Below are positions 26,693 to 34,827 of a stretch of DNA of 44,316 nucleotides, piece by piece (position 1 is the stretch's first letter; every line of letters begins with the position of its first letter). This DNA is from Lachnospiraceae bacterium. Lineage in GTDB: Bacteria; Bacillota; Clostridia; Lachnospirales; Lachnospiraceae. The stretch is taken from positions 1-44,316 of the forward strand of contig JAFSGY010000044.1 in assembly GCA_017440575.1 (NCBI GenBank). Direction: 5' to 3'. Both the position numbers and the translations under genes were made by a program. The notes under the pieces are model-generated. The model saw nothing but the letters and a program-made list of their open reading frames with translations, did no database searches and had not been told where the DNA came from.

Positions 26693-28453
26693 ATGGCAAG
26701 GAATAAGACAACACAGAAAAAGAAGACATTTGTCATGTGTATGTTATGTATTATGGTGCTTATCGGTTTATTAGGGCGAGTGAGCTATTTGATGTTATTT
26801 TGCTCGGAACATTACACAGAGCTTGCGGATGAACTGCACGAGAGAGAAAGAGATATTAAAGCAGCACGGGGAAGAATTATTGATTCAACAGGAACGGTAC
26901 TTGCAGATAATCGCACGGTATGTACGATTTCGGTGATTCATAGTCAGATTGAAAATCCAGAAGAAGTAATCGAGGTATTGAGCAGTGAGCTAGGTCTGTC
27001 AGAGGAATATGTAAGAAAGAGAGTCGAGAAATATTCTGCACGTGAGCGTATTAAGAGTAATGTGGATAAGGAAACGGGGGATGTGATACGTAATCTTGAC
27101 CTTGCAGGAGTGAAGGTGGATGAGGATTATAAGCGTTACTATCCTTATGGAGATTTAGCTTCCAAGGTGCTTGGCTTTACAGGAGGTGATAATCAGGGAA
27201 TTATTGGATTAGAGGTGAAGTATGAGGAATATCTGACTGGGGAAAAGGGGCAGATTCTGACACTGACCGATGCGAAGGGTATTGAGCAGGAAGGTATGGG
27301 AGAAAAGCGGCAAGAGCCGATTGCAGGAAATGACTTGTATGTTAGTATTGATGTGAATATTCAGAAATATGCAACACAGCTTGCAAGGCAGGCATATGAG
27401 ACGAAACAGGCAGCAGGTGTATCTATTATCGTTATGAATGTAAAAAATGGTGAGATACTAGCAATGGCAGATGTACCGGAGTTTAATCTGAATGAGCCGT
27501 TTACATTGATACCGGAATTGGAAGAGGCGAAAGCTTCCTGCACGACACAGGAGGATGAACAGAATTTGTTAAACCAGATGTGGCGAAATGGTTGTATCAA
27601 TGATACCTATGAGCCGGGCTCAATATTTAAGATTATTACAGCTGCGGCTTCCTTAGAGGCAGGAACAGTAACGTTGGAAGATGGATTTAGCTGTCCGGGT
27701 TATACAATTGTAGATGATAGGCGTATACGTTGTCATAAGGCAGGAGGGCATGGGCAGCAGACTTTTGTAGAGGCAACGATGAATTCGTGTAATCCTGCCT
27801 TTGTATCGTTAGGGTTAAGGCTTGGAGCAGAGCGTTATTATAGCTATTTCGAACAGTTTGGCATGAAGAAAAAGACAGGGATTGATTTGCCGGGAGAAGC
27901 AGCAACGATTATGCATAAGTTGGATAATATCGGTGAGGTGGAGCTGGCAACGATTTCCTTCGGGCAGTCCTTTCAGATTACACCGGTAAGGCTAATGGCG
28001 ACGGTGGCAGGAATAATCAACGGAGGAAACGTGATAACGCCCCATTTTGGTGTTAAGGTTATGAATGAAGAACAGAATATCATACAGGAATTCGAATATC
28101 CGGTCATGGAAGGGATTGTGTCAGAGGACACCTCGGAAAAAATGCGTTATATTCTGGAACAGGTAGTGGAGAACGGAGGTGGAAAAAATGGCTATGTAGA
28201 GGGCTTTCGTGTTGGAGGAAAGACCGCAACCAGTCAGACACTCCCAAGAGGAACCGGCAGATATATTTCGTCCTTTTTAGGATTTGCGCCTGCAAATGAC
28301 CCTCAGGTTATGGCGATTGCGATTATAGATACTCCACAGGGACAATACTATGGCGGACAGATTGCAGCACCTATTGTGCGACAGCTTTTTGAAAATATTC
28401 TTCCTTATTTAAATGAGATAGGATATAATGTAACCGTATCGCAACAAAAATAA
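26693..28453 (+). CDS. Class B penicillin-binding protein (FtsI/SpoVD-like), second copy
   Basis: The 586-residue protein has one membrane anchor (about 13-33), a dimerisation domain, and a transpeptidase domain with S310-I-F-K, S365-C-N and K510-T-A. The third motif reads KTA rather than the KTG of its neighbour at 18084. It lacks the acidic tail of that protein. It shares the same overall order and the QMWRN-type and YEPGS-type segments, so the two are paralogues. Cross-linking of septal or spore peptidoglycan is the likely role. murD and ftsW follow. The start ATG lies 3 bases behind the T-run of a terminator. The 3' end forms part of a long hairpin (28431-28493). Confidence 0.92.
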   Translation: MARNKTTQKKKTFVMCMLCIMVLIGLLGRVSYLMLFCSEHYTELADELHERERDIKAARGRIIDSTGTVLADNRTVCTISVIHSQIENPEEVIEVLSSELGLSEEYVRKRVEKYSARERIKSNVDKETGDVIRNLDLAGVKVDEDYKRYYPYGDLASKVLGFTGGDNQGIIGLEVKYEEYLTGEKGQILTLTDAKGIEQEGMGEKRQEPIAGNDLYVSIDVNIQKYATQLARQAYETKQAAGVSIIVMNVKNGEILAMADVPEFNLNEPFTLIPELEEAKASCTTQEDEQNLLNQMWRNGCINDTYEPGSIFKIITAAASLEAGTVTLEDGFSCPGYTIVDDRRIRCHKAGGHGQQTFVEATMNSCNPAFVSLGLRLGAERYYSYFEQFGMKKKTGIDLPGEAATIMHKLDNIGEVELATISFGQSFQITPVRLMATVAGIINGGNVITPHFGVKVMNEEQNIIQEFEYPVMEGIVSEDTSEKMRYILEQVVENGGGKNGYVEGFRVGGKTATSQTLPRGTGRYISSFLGFAPANDPQVMAIAIIDTPQGQYYGGQIAAPIVRQLFENILPYLNEIGYNVTVSQQK

Positions 28454-28493
28454 GCGACTGCGAAGCAGGCATTTATTTTTGCAGATACGGTTA
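28431..28493. repeat. Long nested hairpin over the PBP stop codon
   Basis: TAACCGTATC (28431-28440) pairs with GATACGGTTA (28484-28493), CAAAAATAA (28445-28453, including the stop) pairs with TTATTTTTG (28473-28481), and CTGC-GAA-GCAG (28458-28468) closes it. In all, 23 pairs are interrupted by small internal loops. No T-run follows. Confidence 0.8.
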
Positions 28494-28508
28494 GCGAGAA
28501 AAACATAA

Positions 28509-28537
28509 GTGCGAAGCACGAATTTTGCGCAGCAAAA
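28509..28537. repeat. Two small perfect hairpins
   Basis: GTGC-GAA-GCAC (28509-28519) and TTTTGC-GCA-GCAAAA (28523-28537). They sit between the long hairpin and the direct repeats in the 181-base gap before murD. Confidence 0.65.
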
Positions 28538-28610
28538 AGAGTTGAAGCAAAATGTTTTTGGAGCTTTGTAGAAAGCAACAAAAAGAGTTGAAGCAAAATG
28601 TTTTTGGAGC
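28533..28610 (+). repeat. Perfect 32-bp direct repeat, two copies, period 46
   Basis: 28533-28564 and 28579-28610 are identical, each starting CAAAAAGAGTTGAAGC and ending TTTTTGGAGC. The 14-base spacer forms GCTTT-GTAG-AAAGC together with the end of copy one (28563-28576). The second copy ends 24 bases before murD. Confidence 0.9.
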
Positions 28611-28634
28611 GATAGCTGCAAGGAGAGATTAGTT

Positions 28635-30020
28635 ATGGTAGATTTAAACAACAAACGAGTAATCGTAGTAGGAACAGGAATCAGCGGTATCGGTTCAGCG
28701 GGACTGTTAGAGGATAACGGCGCGATTCCAGTGATTTATGAAGGCAATACAGCCGTGAAGGAGAGCGATGTCAGAGGGAAGCTGAAGACAGGAAGTAAGG
28801 CTGAGATTGTCATTGGAGAATTTACAGAAGAGATTCTTGAGAATATAGCATTGGCGGTGTTAAGCCCAGGTGTGCCAACAGATGCAGATTTTGTGTTGAT
28901 GATGAAGGAGAAGCAGATTCCGGTATGGGGTGAGATTGAGCTTGCCTATAACTATGCAAAGGGCAGAGTGCTGGCGATTACAGGAACAAATGGTAAGACA
29001 ACCACGACTTCTTTAGTAGGTCAGATTATGCAGGAATATTATGAAAGTGTATATATTGTTGGAAATATTGGTAATCCATACACACAGGCGGCGCCTCTTA
29101 TGTCGGAAGAAACCGTTTCTGTAGCAGAGATTTCCAGCTTCCAATTAGAAACGATAGAACATTTTCATCCACAAGTGTCAGCGATTTTAAATATTACACC
29201 TGATCATCTGAACAGACATCATACGATGGAGAACTATGTAGCAGCAAAGGAAGCTGTGACCTTGAATCAGACAAAGGATGATTTCTGTGTCTTGAATTAC
29301 GAGAATGAATATACTAGAGATTTTGGAGGGCGTTGTCCGGCACAGGTGGTCTTTTTCTCGTCTGCAAGAAGACTGGAAAACGGTTTGTATTTTGAAGGAG
29401 AAGAAATCTTTCTTGCCAAGAATGGAGAAGTAACTCGTCTGTTAAATGTAAAGAACGATATGAATCTGGTTGGTATCTGTAACATTGAGAATGTTATGGC
29501 TGCTATCGGTATCAGCATGCATGCCGGAGTACCAATGGAAAATATTCTGGCGACGATTAAGCGTTTTGTAGCAGTAGAGCATCGTATCGAATATGTAGCG
29601 ACGAAAAAGGGCGTTATGTATTATAATGATTCTAAGGCAACAAATACCGACGCAGCGATTCAGGGAATCAAGGCAATGGATAAGCCAACGATTCTGATTG
29701 GCGGCGGTTATGATAAGGGAAGCGAGTACGATGACTGGATTCAGAGCTTTGATAATAAGGTAAAGCTGTTAGTTCTAATCGGACAGACAAAAGAGAAGAT
29801 TGCCGAGTGTGCAAGAAAAAATGGCTTTGAGCAGATTGTGTTTGCCGAAAGTTTTGAGGAAGCCTTGGATATCTGTGTAAAGGAAGCTGTGGCTGGCGAT
29901 GCCGTGCTGTTATCTCCTGCATGTGCAAGCTGGGGCATGTTCCCGAACTATGAAGTAAGAGGCAAGATGTTCAAGGAATATGTAAATAAGCTGAATAATT
30001 ACAATAAACTTGGGGAGTGA
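28635..30020 (+). CDS. murD: UDP-N-acetylmuramoyl-L-alanine--D-glutamate ligase
   Basis: The 461-residue cytoplasmic ligase adds D-Glu to UDP-MurNAc-L-Ala with ATP. Seen features: KRVIVVGTGISGIGSAGLL at the N-terminus, the ATP loop ITGTNGKTTTTSLVG near residue 117, SSFQLE near 172, NITPDHLNRH, YYNDSKATNTDAA near 331, and LLSPACASWGMF near the C-terminus. Length is usual. The AAGGAGAG ribosome site is good. ftsW begins 4 bases after its stop. mraY, often just before murD, is not here. Confidence 0.97.
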   Translation: MVDLNNKRVIVVGTGISGIGSAGLLEDNGAIPVIYEGNTAVKESDVRGKLKTGSKAEIVIGEFTEEILENIALAVLSPGVPTDADFVLMMKEKQIPVWGEIELAYNYAKGRVLAITGTNGKTTTTSLVGQIMQEYYESVYIVGNIGNPYTQAAPLMSEETVSVAEISSFQLETIEHFHPQVSAILNITPDHLNRHHTMENYVAAKEAVTLNQTKDDFCVLNYENEYTRDFGGRCPAQVVFFSSARRLENGLYFEGEEIFLAKNGEVTRLLNVKNDMNLVGICNIENVMAAIGISMHAGVPMENILATIKRFVAVEHRIEYVATKKGVMYYNDSKATNTDAAIQGIKAMDKPTILIGGGYDKGSEYDDWIQSFDNKVKLLVLIGQTKEKIAECARKNGFEQIVFAESFEEALDICVKEAVAGDAVLLSPACASWGMFPNYEVRGKMFKEYVNKLNNYNKLGE

Positions 30021-30024
30021 TGAG

Positions 30025-31173
30025 GTGTCAGGTAAACAGACAACCGGTAAAAAGAAAAAGGAAAGACATAATTTTGACTATGTACTGCTGACGGTAGTAT
30101 TATTCTTGGTAGGCTTTGGACTTTTAATGATTTATTCTACAAGTTCCTATGAGGCCGGGATTGATTATGGAGATTCTGCGTATTTTTTGAAAAAACAGGC
30201 AGGTTCAACTTTACTTGGATTTTTTGCAATGTTTTTTGTATCGAGAATACCATATCAGTTTTGGAAAAAGTGGGATGCAGTTGCGATTATAGGCTCAGCA
30301 CTACTGATTCTGTTAGTACTAACACCATTGGGAATCAAAAGAAATGGTGCATTGAGATGGATTAATCTGGGCTTTATAACCATGCAACCAGCTGAGGTTG
30401 CTAAAATAGGTGTTATTATCTATGAAGCGAGTATTATTACAAAGCTTGGAAAAAGCCTTAGAACACCAAAGGGATTAGCTGTTGTGCTGGTGCCTCCGAC
30501 AGCATTGGCGTTGATGCTGTGGCAGATTACGAATAATATGAGTTCTGCAATTATTGTATTGGGAATTGCAGTTGCGATGCTGTTTGTAGCGGTTCCTGAT
30601 TATAAGCAGTTTGTGGCATTAGGATGTGCTGGAATTGCAGGTGTGGTAGCGATTGTCTATTATGCAGTTGCAAGTGAGGCAAATGGCGAGTTCCGTATGC
30701 AGAGAATTCGAGCGTGGCTGAATCCGGAGGCACATAGCACTGACAAGGCATTCCAGACCTTACAGGCATTATATGCGATAGGTTCCGGTGGTATCTGGGG
30801 CAAGGGGCTAGGACAGAGTATGCAGAAGCGAGGCTTTTTGCCGGAATCGCAGAATGATATGATTTTTTCGATTATCTGTGAAGAGCTTGGTCTTTTTGGA
30901 GCAATTGCTGTCATTTTCTTATTTATCGTATTAATATGGTGCTGTATGGTTATTGCCAACAATACGGTGGATTTATTTGGAGCATTGCTTGTGGTAGGAA
31001 TTATGGCACATTATGCGATACAGGTAATCTTAAATATTGCGGTAGTAACGAATACCATTCCGAATACCGGTATTTCGTTGCCGTTTATCAGTTACGGAGG
31101 AACATCGGTATTGTTCCTGCTTGCAGAGATTGGTATTGTATTAAATGTAAGTAAGAATGTAAATGTTGCATAA
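30025..31173 (+). CDS. ftsW: Lipid II polymerase of the FtsW/RodA/SpoVE family
   Basis: This 382-residue SEDS protein has ten membrane segments. Marks: VLFLVGFGLLMIYSTSS in the first segment, GFITMQPAEVAKIG, a large outer loop with RAWLNPEAH and GKGLGQSMQKRGFLPESQND, and NTGISLPFISYGGTSVL near the end. It polymerises lipid II together with a class B PBP. The start is GTG 30025, 7 bases after GGGGAG; a TTG at 30010 would overlap murD and lies before that site. FtsW and SpoVE cannot be separated by sequence alone; dcw position favours either. Confidence 0.94.
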   Translation: MSGKQTTGKKKKERHNFDYVLLTVVLFLVGFGLLMIYSTSSYEAGIDYGDSAYFLKKQAGSTLLGFFAMFFVSRIPYQFWKKWDAVAIIGSALLILLVLTPLGIKRNGALRWINLGFITMQPAEVAKIGVIIYEASIITKLGKSLRTPKGLAVVLVPPTALALMLWQITNNMSSAIIVLGIAVAMLFVAVPDYKQFVALGCAGIAGVVAIVYYAVASEANGEFRMQRIRAWLNPEAHSTDKAFQTLQALYAIGSGGIWGKGLGQSMQKRGFLPESQNDMIFSIICEELGLFGAIAVIFLFIVLIWCCMVIANNTVDLFGALLVVGIMAHYAIQVILNIAVVTNTIPNTGISLPFISYGGTSVLFLLAEIGIVLNVSKNVNVA

Positions 31174-31256
31174 TTGTAACTGTTCAGCAGGAATGCACAT
31201 AATTTTATAAAGTCATACATATAATGTTTTAATTTACTAGTATATGGTGTGACTCT

Positions 31257-32585
31257 ATGAATAAAATAACATTGCCTGAAACGGATACCAAAGAAATGGC
31301 AGAAATTGACTGTCTGCATCAGGATAAGCTAATACGAATCGAAGGAAGAACTCCGCTTCATGGTAGTGTTAGAGTGCAGGGGTCAAAAAATGCTGTGTTG
31401 CCGATTCTGGCGGCGTGTCTGTTGATACAGGGAAAGTGTGTCATTCGAAATTGTCCTATTATAACGGATGTAAGCTACATGCTAAGATTGCTCGAATGTG
31501 CAGGATGTGAGATAGAACAGAAGGGAAATGTAGTTACCATTGATGCTTTGGGGCTGCGGGAATATCGATTGCCGGGAAAATATGTCAGAAAGATGCGTTC
31601 CTCTGTTATTTTGATAGGAGCAATGCTTGGTCGTGTACAGGAGGTTGGTATTGAGTATCCGGGAGGATGTGTGATTGGTGAAAGACCGATAGATTTGCAT
31701 CTGAAAGGGTTGTTGGCGCTTGGTGCAGATATTGCAATCGAGGGTAATTATATTCACGCAGAAGCCAAAAAACTCAAGGGAGCAGATATTGTGTTCCCTT
31801 TTTCCAGTGTAGGAGCAACTCAGAATGTAATATTGGCTTCAGTATTGGCAGAAGGGGAAACGAGAATACAAAATGCGGCTAGAGAGCCGGAAATTGATAC
31901 TCTTTGTACGTTTTTAAGGATGGCAGGAGCAGATATTGAAGGGATTGGTACTTCAAGACTTGTGATAAGAGGTGTGAAAACCTTGCATCCGATAGAATAT
32001 GATGTGGTTTCTGACCGTATTGTAGCAGGTACATATTTATTGGCAACAGCAGCATCGCGTGGAAGCATATGTCTGAAAGAGGCGCCGATAGAGCATATGA
32101 ATTGTATTTTACAAATATTAAGAGCAATGGGATGTGATATCGTTGTCAGACAGGAACAGCAAGAGATAGAACTTCGATGTGGGAAGAAAATACGAAATCT
32201 TCCACTTGTGGAAACGGATATATATCCGGGCTTTCCGACGGATTTACAATCACTTTTACTGGTGACAGCGATAACGGCAGAGGGGGAACTGATGTTGAAG
32301 GAAAGCATTTTCTCAGGAAGATTTAAGATTGTCGAAGAATTACGGAGAATGGGAGCTTATATCAGAGAAGATGGAAGTCAGGTTATGATAAGTGGTGGAA
32401 CAGAGCTGACAGGACGCAACGTTATTGCAAGAGAATTGCGAGGAGGTGCAGCGCTAGTTACTGCAGGAATTGTGGCAGAGGGCATGACAACAATTGTGGG
32501 CACCTGCTATATTAACAGAGGCTATGAAGATATTGTCAGAGATTTTAAAATGCTAGGAGCGCTTATTGACTGGATGGATAGATAA
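31257..32585 (+). CDS. murA: UDP-N-acetylglucosamine 1-carboxyvinyltransferase
   Basis: The 442-residue enzyme transfers enolpyruvate from PEP to UDP-GlcNAc, the first committed step of peptidoglycan synthesis. Seen features: HGSVRVQGSKNAVLPILAAC near the start, the PGGCVIGERPIDLHLKGL loop with the catalytic (fosfomycin-target) Cys, FPFSSVGATQNVILAS, and GFPTDLQSLLL. It has about 20 residues before the usual N-terminus and a weak ribosome site, so the start is less sure. A perfect TATAAT lies at 31220-31225 but without a good -35. The stop overlaps ftsQ by one base (TAATG). Confidence 0.95.
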   Translation: MNKITLPETDTKEMAEIDCLHQDKLIRIEGRTPLHGSVRVQGSKNAVLPILAACLLIQGKCVIRNCPIITDVSYMLRLLECAGCEIEQKGNVVTIDALGLREYRLPGKYVRKMRSSVILIGAMLGRVQEVGIEYPGGCVIGERPIDLHLKGLLALGADIAIEGNYIHAEAKKLKGADIVFPFSSVGATQNVILASVLAEGETRIQNAAREPEIDTLCTFLRMAGADIEGIGTSRLVIRGVKTLHPIEYDVVSDRIVAGTYLLATAASRGSICLKEAPIEHMNCILQILRAMGCDIVVRQEQQEIELRCGKKIRNLPLVETDIYPGFPTDLQSLLLVTAITAEGELMLKESIFSGRFKIVEELRRMGAYIREDGSQVMISGGTELTGRNVIARELRGGAALVTAGIVAEGMTTIVGTCYINRGYEDIVRDFKMLGALIDWMDR

Positions 32586-33379
32586 TGGGAAAGAAAAATA
32601 ACCATGAAGGTACGGAATTGTTAGAAGGGAAGTATATGAAGAGAGAGGAAGAGGTTATACCACACTTACAATTAAAGATTGGCTTGATTATTGTTTTGGG
32701 GACGATTACGGTATTGCTGTCTGTTCTGTATTTCCTTTTAATACATTATGAAGTGAAAAATGTGATTGTTGAGGGGAATAAGCATTATTCCTCAAAGGAA
32801 ATTCAGGATATGATCATGACAGGGTACTTTGGAGACAATTCGCTGTATCTGTCAATAAAATATAAAAATAAAGAAATAACAGATATTCCGTTTGTAGAAA
32901 CAATGGACGTTAACGTTACATCGAATGATACAATTAAGATTATGGTATATGAAAAATCCCTTGCCGGTTATGTGGAGTATCTTGGAAGGTATATGTATTT
33001 TGATAATGACGGCGTTGTTATTGAAGCGGCAAAGGTACCAACAAGAGGTATTCCGCAGGTTACAGGGCTCTCTTTTGATCATGTTGTGTTATATGAGAAG
33101 CTTCCTATCGAAAATGAAAGTATTTTTCAAGATATTCTAACCATTACGAAGGTGTTAAGCAAATATGATGTAATCTGCGATAAGATTCAGTTTGATGCGA
33201 ATTATCAAGTTACATTGGGATATGGGATGGTAAAGGTTAACATAGGCAAGCTGGAGAATTTAGATGAGAAGCTGATGCAGTTGCCTTATATCCTGCCGTC
33301 ACTGGAAGGAGAACGGGGGACTTTGGATTTGCAGAATTACACTTTAGACAAGAAAAGCATTACATTTGAAAAAGAGTAA
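32585..33379 (+). CDS. ftsQ: Cell division protein FtsQ/DivIB
   Basis: The 264-residue bitopic protein has a charged cytoplasmic head (about 1-30), one membrane segment (about 32-53), then a POTRA domain that starts with VKNVIVEGNKHYSSKEI and ends near KIMVYEKSLAGYV, followed by the FtsQ beta domain (YMYFDNDGVVIE). DivIB/FtsQ works with FtsL and FtsB/DivIC to regulate the septal synthase. Overlap with murA by one base means the two are co-translated. Position just before ftsZ is standard. Confidence 0.92.
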   Translation: MGKKNNHEGTELLEGKYMKREEEVIPHLQLKIGLIIVLGTITVLLSVLYFLLIHYEVKNVIVEGNKHYSSKEIQDMIMTGYFGDNSLYLSIKYKNKEITDIPFVETMDVNVTSNDTIKIMVYEKSLAGYVEYLGRYMYFDNDGVVIEAAKVPTRGIPQVTGLSFDHVVLYEKLPIENESIFQDILTITKVLSKYDVICDKIQFDANYQVTLGYGMVKVNIGKLENLDEKLMQLPYILPSLEGERGTLDLQNYTLDKKSITFEKE

Positions 33380-33409
33380 CATAAAATCCGAAGAAAAGTA
33401 AAAAAGAGG

Positions 33410-33438
33410 TTGATAAATTGCAAAAAAAATTATATGAT
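33410..33438 (+). promoter_or_regulatory. Predicted sigma-A promoter of ftsZ
   Basis: TTGATA (33410-33415), a 17-base A-rich spacer, and TATGAT (33433-33438), five of six matches in each box. It gives ftsZ its own transcription, about 45 bases before the start codon. Confidence 0.7.
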
Positions 33439-33482
33439 AGGATAGATGGAATTTATAAGGAATTGTGAAGGAGGAAGGAAAC

Positions 33483-34664
33483 TTGCTCGAGATTAAATCA
33501 AATGAAACAGATGCTGCAGCAAGAATTATCGTTGTAGGTGTCGGTGGTGCAGGTAATAACGCGGTTAATAGAATGATAGATGAGAACATTACAGGTGTTG
33601 AGTTTATTGGTGTGAATACGGATAAACAGGCTTTACAGCTTTGTAAGGCACCGAAATTGTTACAAATCGGTGAGAAGTTAACCAAAGGTCTCGGAGCGGG
33701 TGCAAAGCCTGAAGTAGGTGAGAAAGCAGCCGAGGAGAGTTCAGAAGATATACAGGAAGCACTAAAAGGTGCTGATATGGTATTCGTAACGTGTGGTATG
33801 GGAGGAGGAACCGGTACAGGTGCAGCTCCTATTGTAGCAGCGATAGCCAAGGAAATGGGTATTCTTACAGTTGGTGTTGTAACCAAGCCTTTCCGTTTTG
33901 AAGCAAGAACACGTATGACCAATGCCTTGGGTGGTATTGAGAAACTAAAGGGACATGTTGATACTTTGATTGTGATTCCAAATGACAAGCTTTTAGAGAT
34001 TGTTGATAGAAGGACAACCATGCCGGATGCTTTGAGAAAAGCGGATGAAGTATTACAACAGGCAGTTCAGGGGATTACAGATTTGATTAACGTACCATCT
34101 GTTATCAATCTTGACTTTGCTGATGTTCAGACGGTTATGAAGGACAAGGGTATTGCCCATATCGGTATTGGATTTGGTAAGGGTGAGGATAAAGCAGCAG
34201 ATGCGATTAAGATGGCTGTTGAATCTCCGTTATTAGAGACTACCATTAATAGTGCAACAGATGTTATTCTTAATGTATCAGGTGATATTTCTATCTTTGA
34301 TGCAAATGATGCAGCAAGCTTCGTACAGGAGTTAACCGGAGAAGATGTAAATGTTATCTTTGGTGCTAAGTATGATGAGAGCATGACAGATTCTTGTACT
34401 ATTACTGTTATTGCTACAGGACTTGATCAGGCAAATAATGCAAATAAAATTGGAAGTAATTTTTCCGTTACACCTAAGACACCTGTGGGAATGAATATGA
34501 ATAAACCAAAGCCGGCTGGTATTAATGTAATACAGGCAGCAAATAATACAGTAACTCCAAATACTGCGCCGTTAAGACCGATTCAGGGAATTCAGAGACC
34601 TGCAGATTTGAAGAGTAATGTACAGGAAAAATCATTAAAGATTCCTGATTTCTTAAAGAGATAA
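33483..34664 (+). CDS. ftsZ: Cell division protein FtsZ
   Basis: This 393-residue tubulin-like GTPase forms the cytokinetic ring. Seen: [19 protein letters not shown] at the start, [11 protein letters not shown], the GTP loop [16 protein letters not shown] near residue 100, and [11 protein letters not shown] near 203. The spacer (about 310-375) is poorly conserved and the C-terminus ends with the partner-binding peptide [10 protein letters not shown] place the start at TTG 33483 (MLEIKSNE), because a GTG at 33465 would put the GGAGGAAGG ribosome site inside the gene. A double terminator follows. Confidence 0.97.
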   Translation: MLEIKSNETDAAARIIVVGVGGAGNNAVNRMIDENITGVEFIGVNTDKQALQLCKAPKLLQIGEKLTKGLGAGAKPEVGEKAAEESSEDIQEALKGADMVFVTCGMGGGTGTGAAPIVAAIAKEMGILTVGVVTKPFRFEARTRMTNALGGIEKLKGHVDTLIVIPNDKLLEIVDRRTTMPDALRKADEVLQQAVQGITDLINVPSVINLDFADVQTVMKDKGIAHIGIGFGKGEDKAADAIKMAVESPLLETTINSATDVILNVSGDISIFDANDAASFVQELTGEDVNVIFGAKYDESMTDSCTITVIATGLDQANNANKIGSNFSVTPKTPVGMNMNKPKPAGINVIQAANNTVTPNTAPLRPIQGIQRPADLKSNVQEKSLKIPDFLKR

Positions 34665-34682
34665 GAAGTACTTATATAAGAG

Positions 34683-34712
34683 ACACAGAGCAAAAAGCTC
34701 TGTGTTTTTTTT
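34683..34712 (+). terminator. Terminator after ftsZ
   Basis: ACACAGAGC (34683-34691) and GCTCTGTGT (34697-34705) form a perfect 9-bp stem with loop AAAAA, followed by seven more T. Confidence 0.95.
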
Positions 34713-34777
34713 GTCGAAAAATAAACAGCATTCCATCCCTTGCTTTGACAAAAAAAGCAAGTTTTTTTTTATATACT
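34712..34777 (+). promoter_or_regulatory. spoIIG-type promoter with Spo0A boxes
   Basis: TGTCGAA (34712-34718) is a perfect Spo0A box, and TTTGACA (34744-34750) is a 6 of 7 match to the box on the other strand. TTGACA (34745-34750) and TATACT (34772-34777) are sigma-A elements but 21 bp apart. The Bacillus subtilis spoIIG promoter is known for the same arrangement: Spo0A sites, and -35/-10 elements too far apart (22 bp), so that Spo0A-P is needed. The match is by eye. Confidence 0.6.
34739..34770 (+). terminator. Second hairpin with T-run between ftsZ and spoIIGA
   Basis: CTTGCTTT (34739-34746) pairs with AAAGCAAG (34754-34761), followed by nine T. It overlaps the -35 and spacer of the spoIIG-like promoter, so it can act as a second stop for ftsZ transcripts. 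Confidence 0.75.
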
Positions 34778-34827
34778 TTTCTTGTAAAAAGACAAGAAGA
34801 TAAAGAGGTGATGTAAGAATATATGAA

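Noticed and set aside
28533-28610. Possible CRISPR array
   Set aside because: Only two repeats, a 14-base spacer that pairs with the repeat end, and no cas gene nearby.
28409-28654. Minus-strand open frame with repeated text
   Set aside because: Its repetition comes from the 32-bp direct repeat and hairpins; no ribosome site and no similarity to a known protein type.
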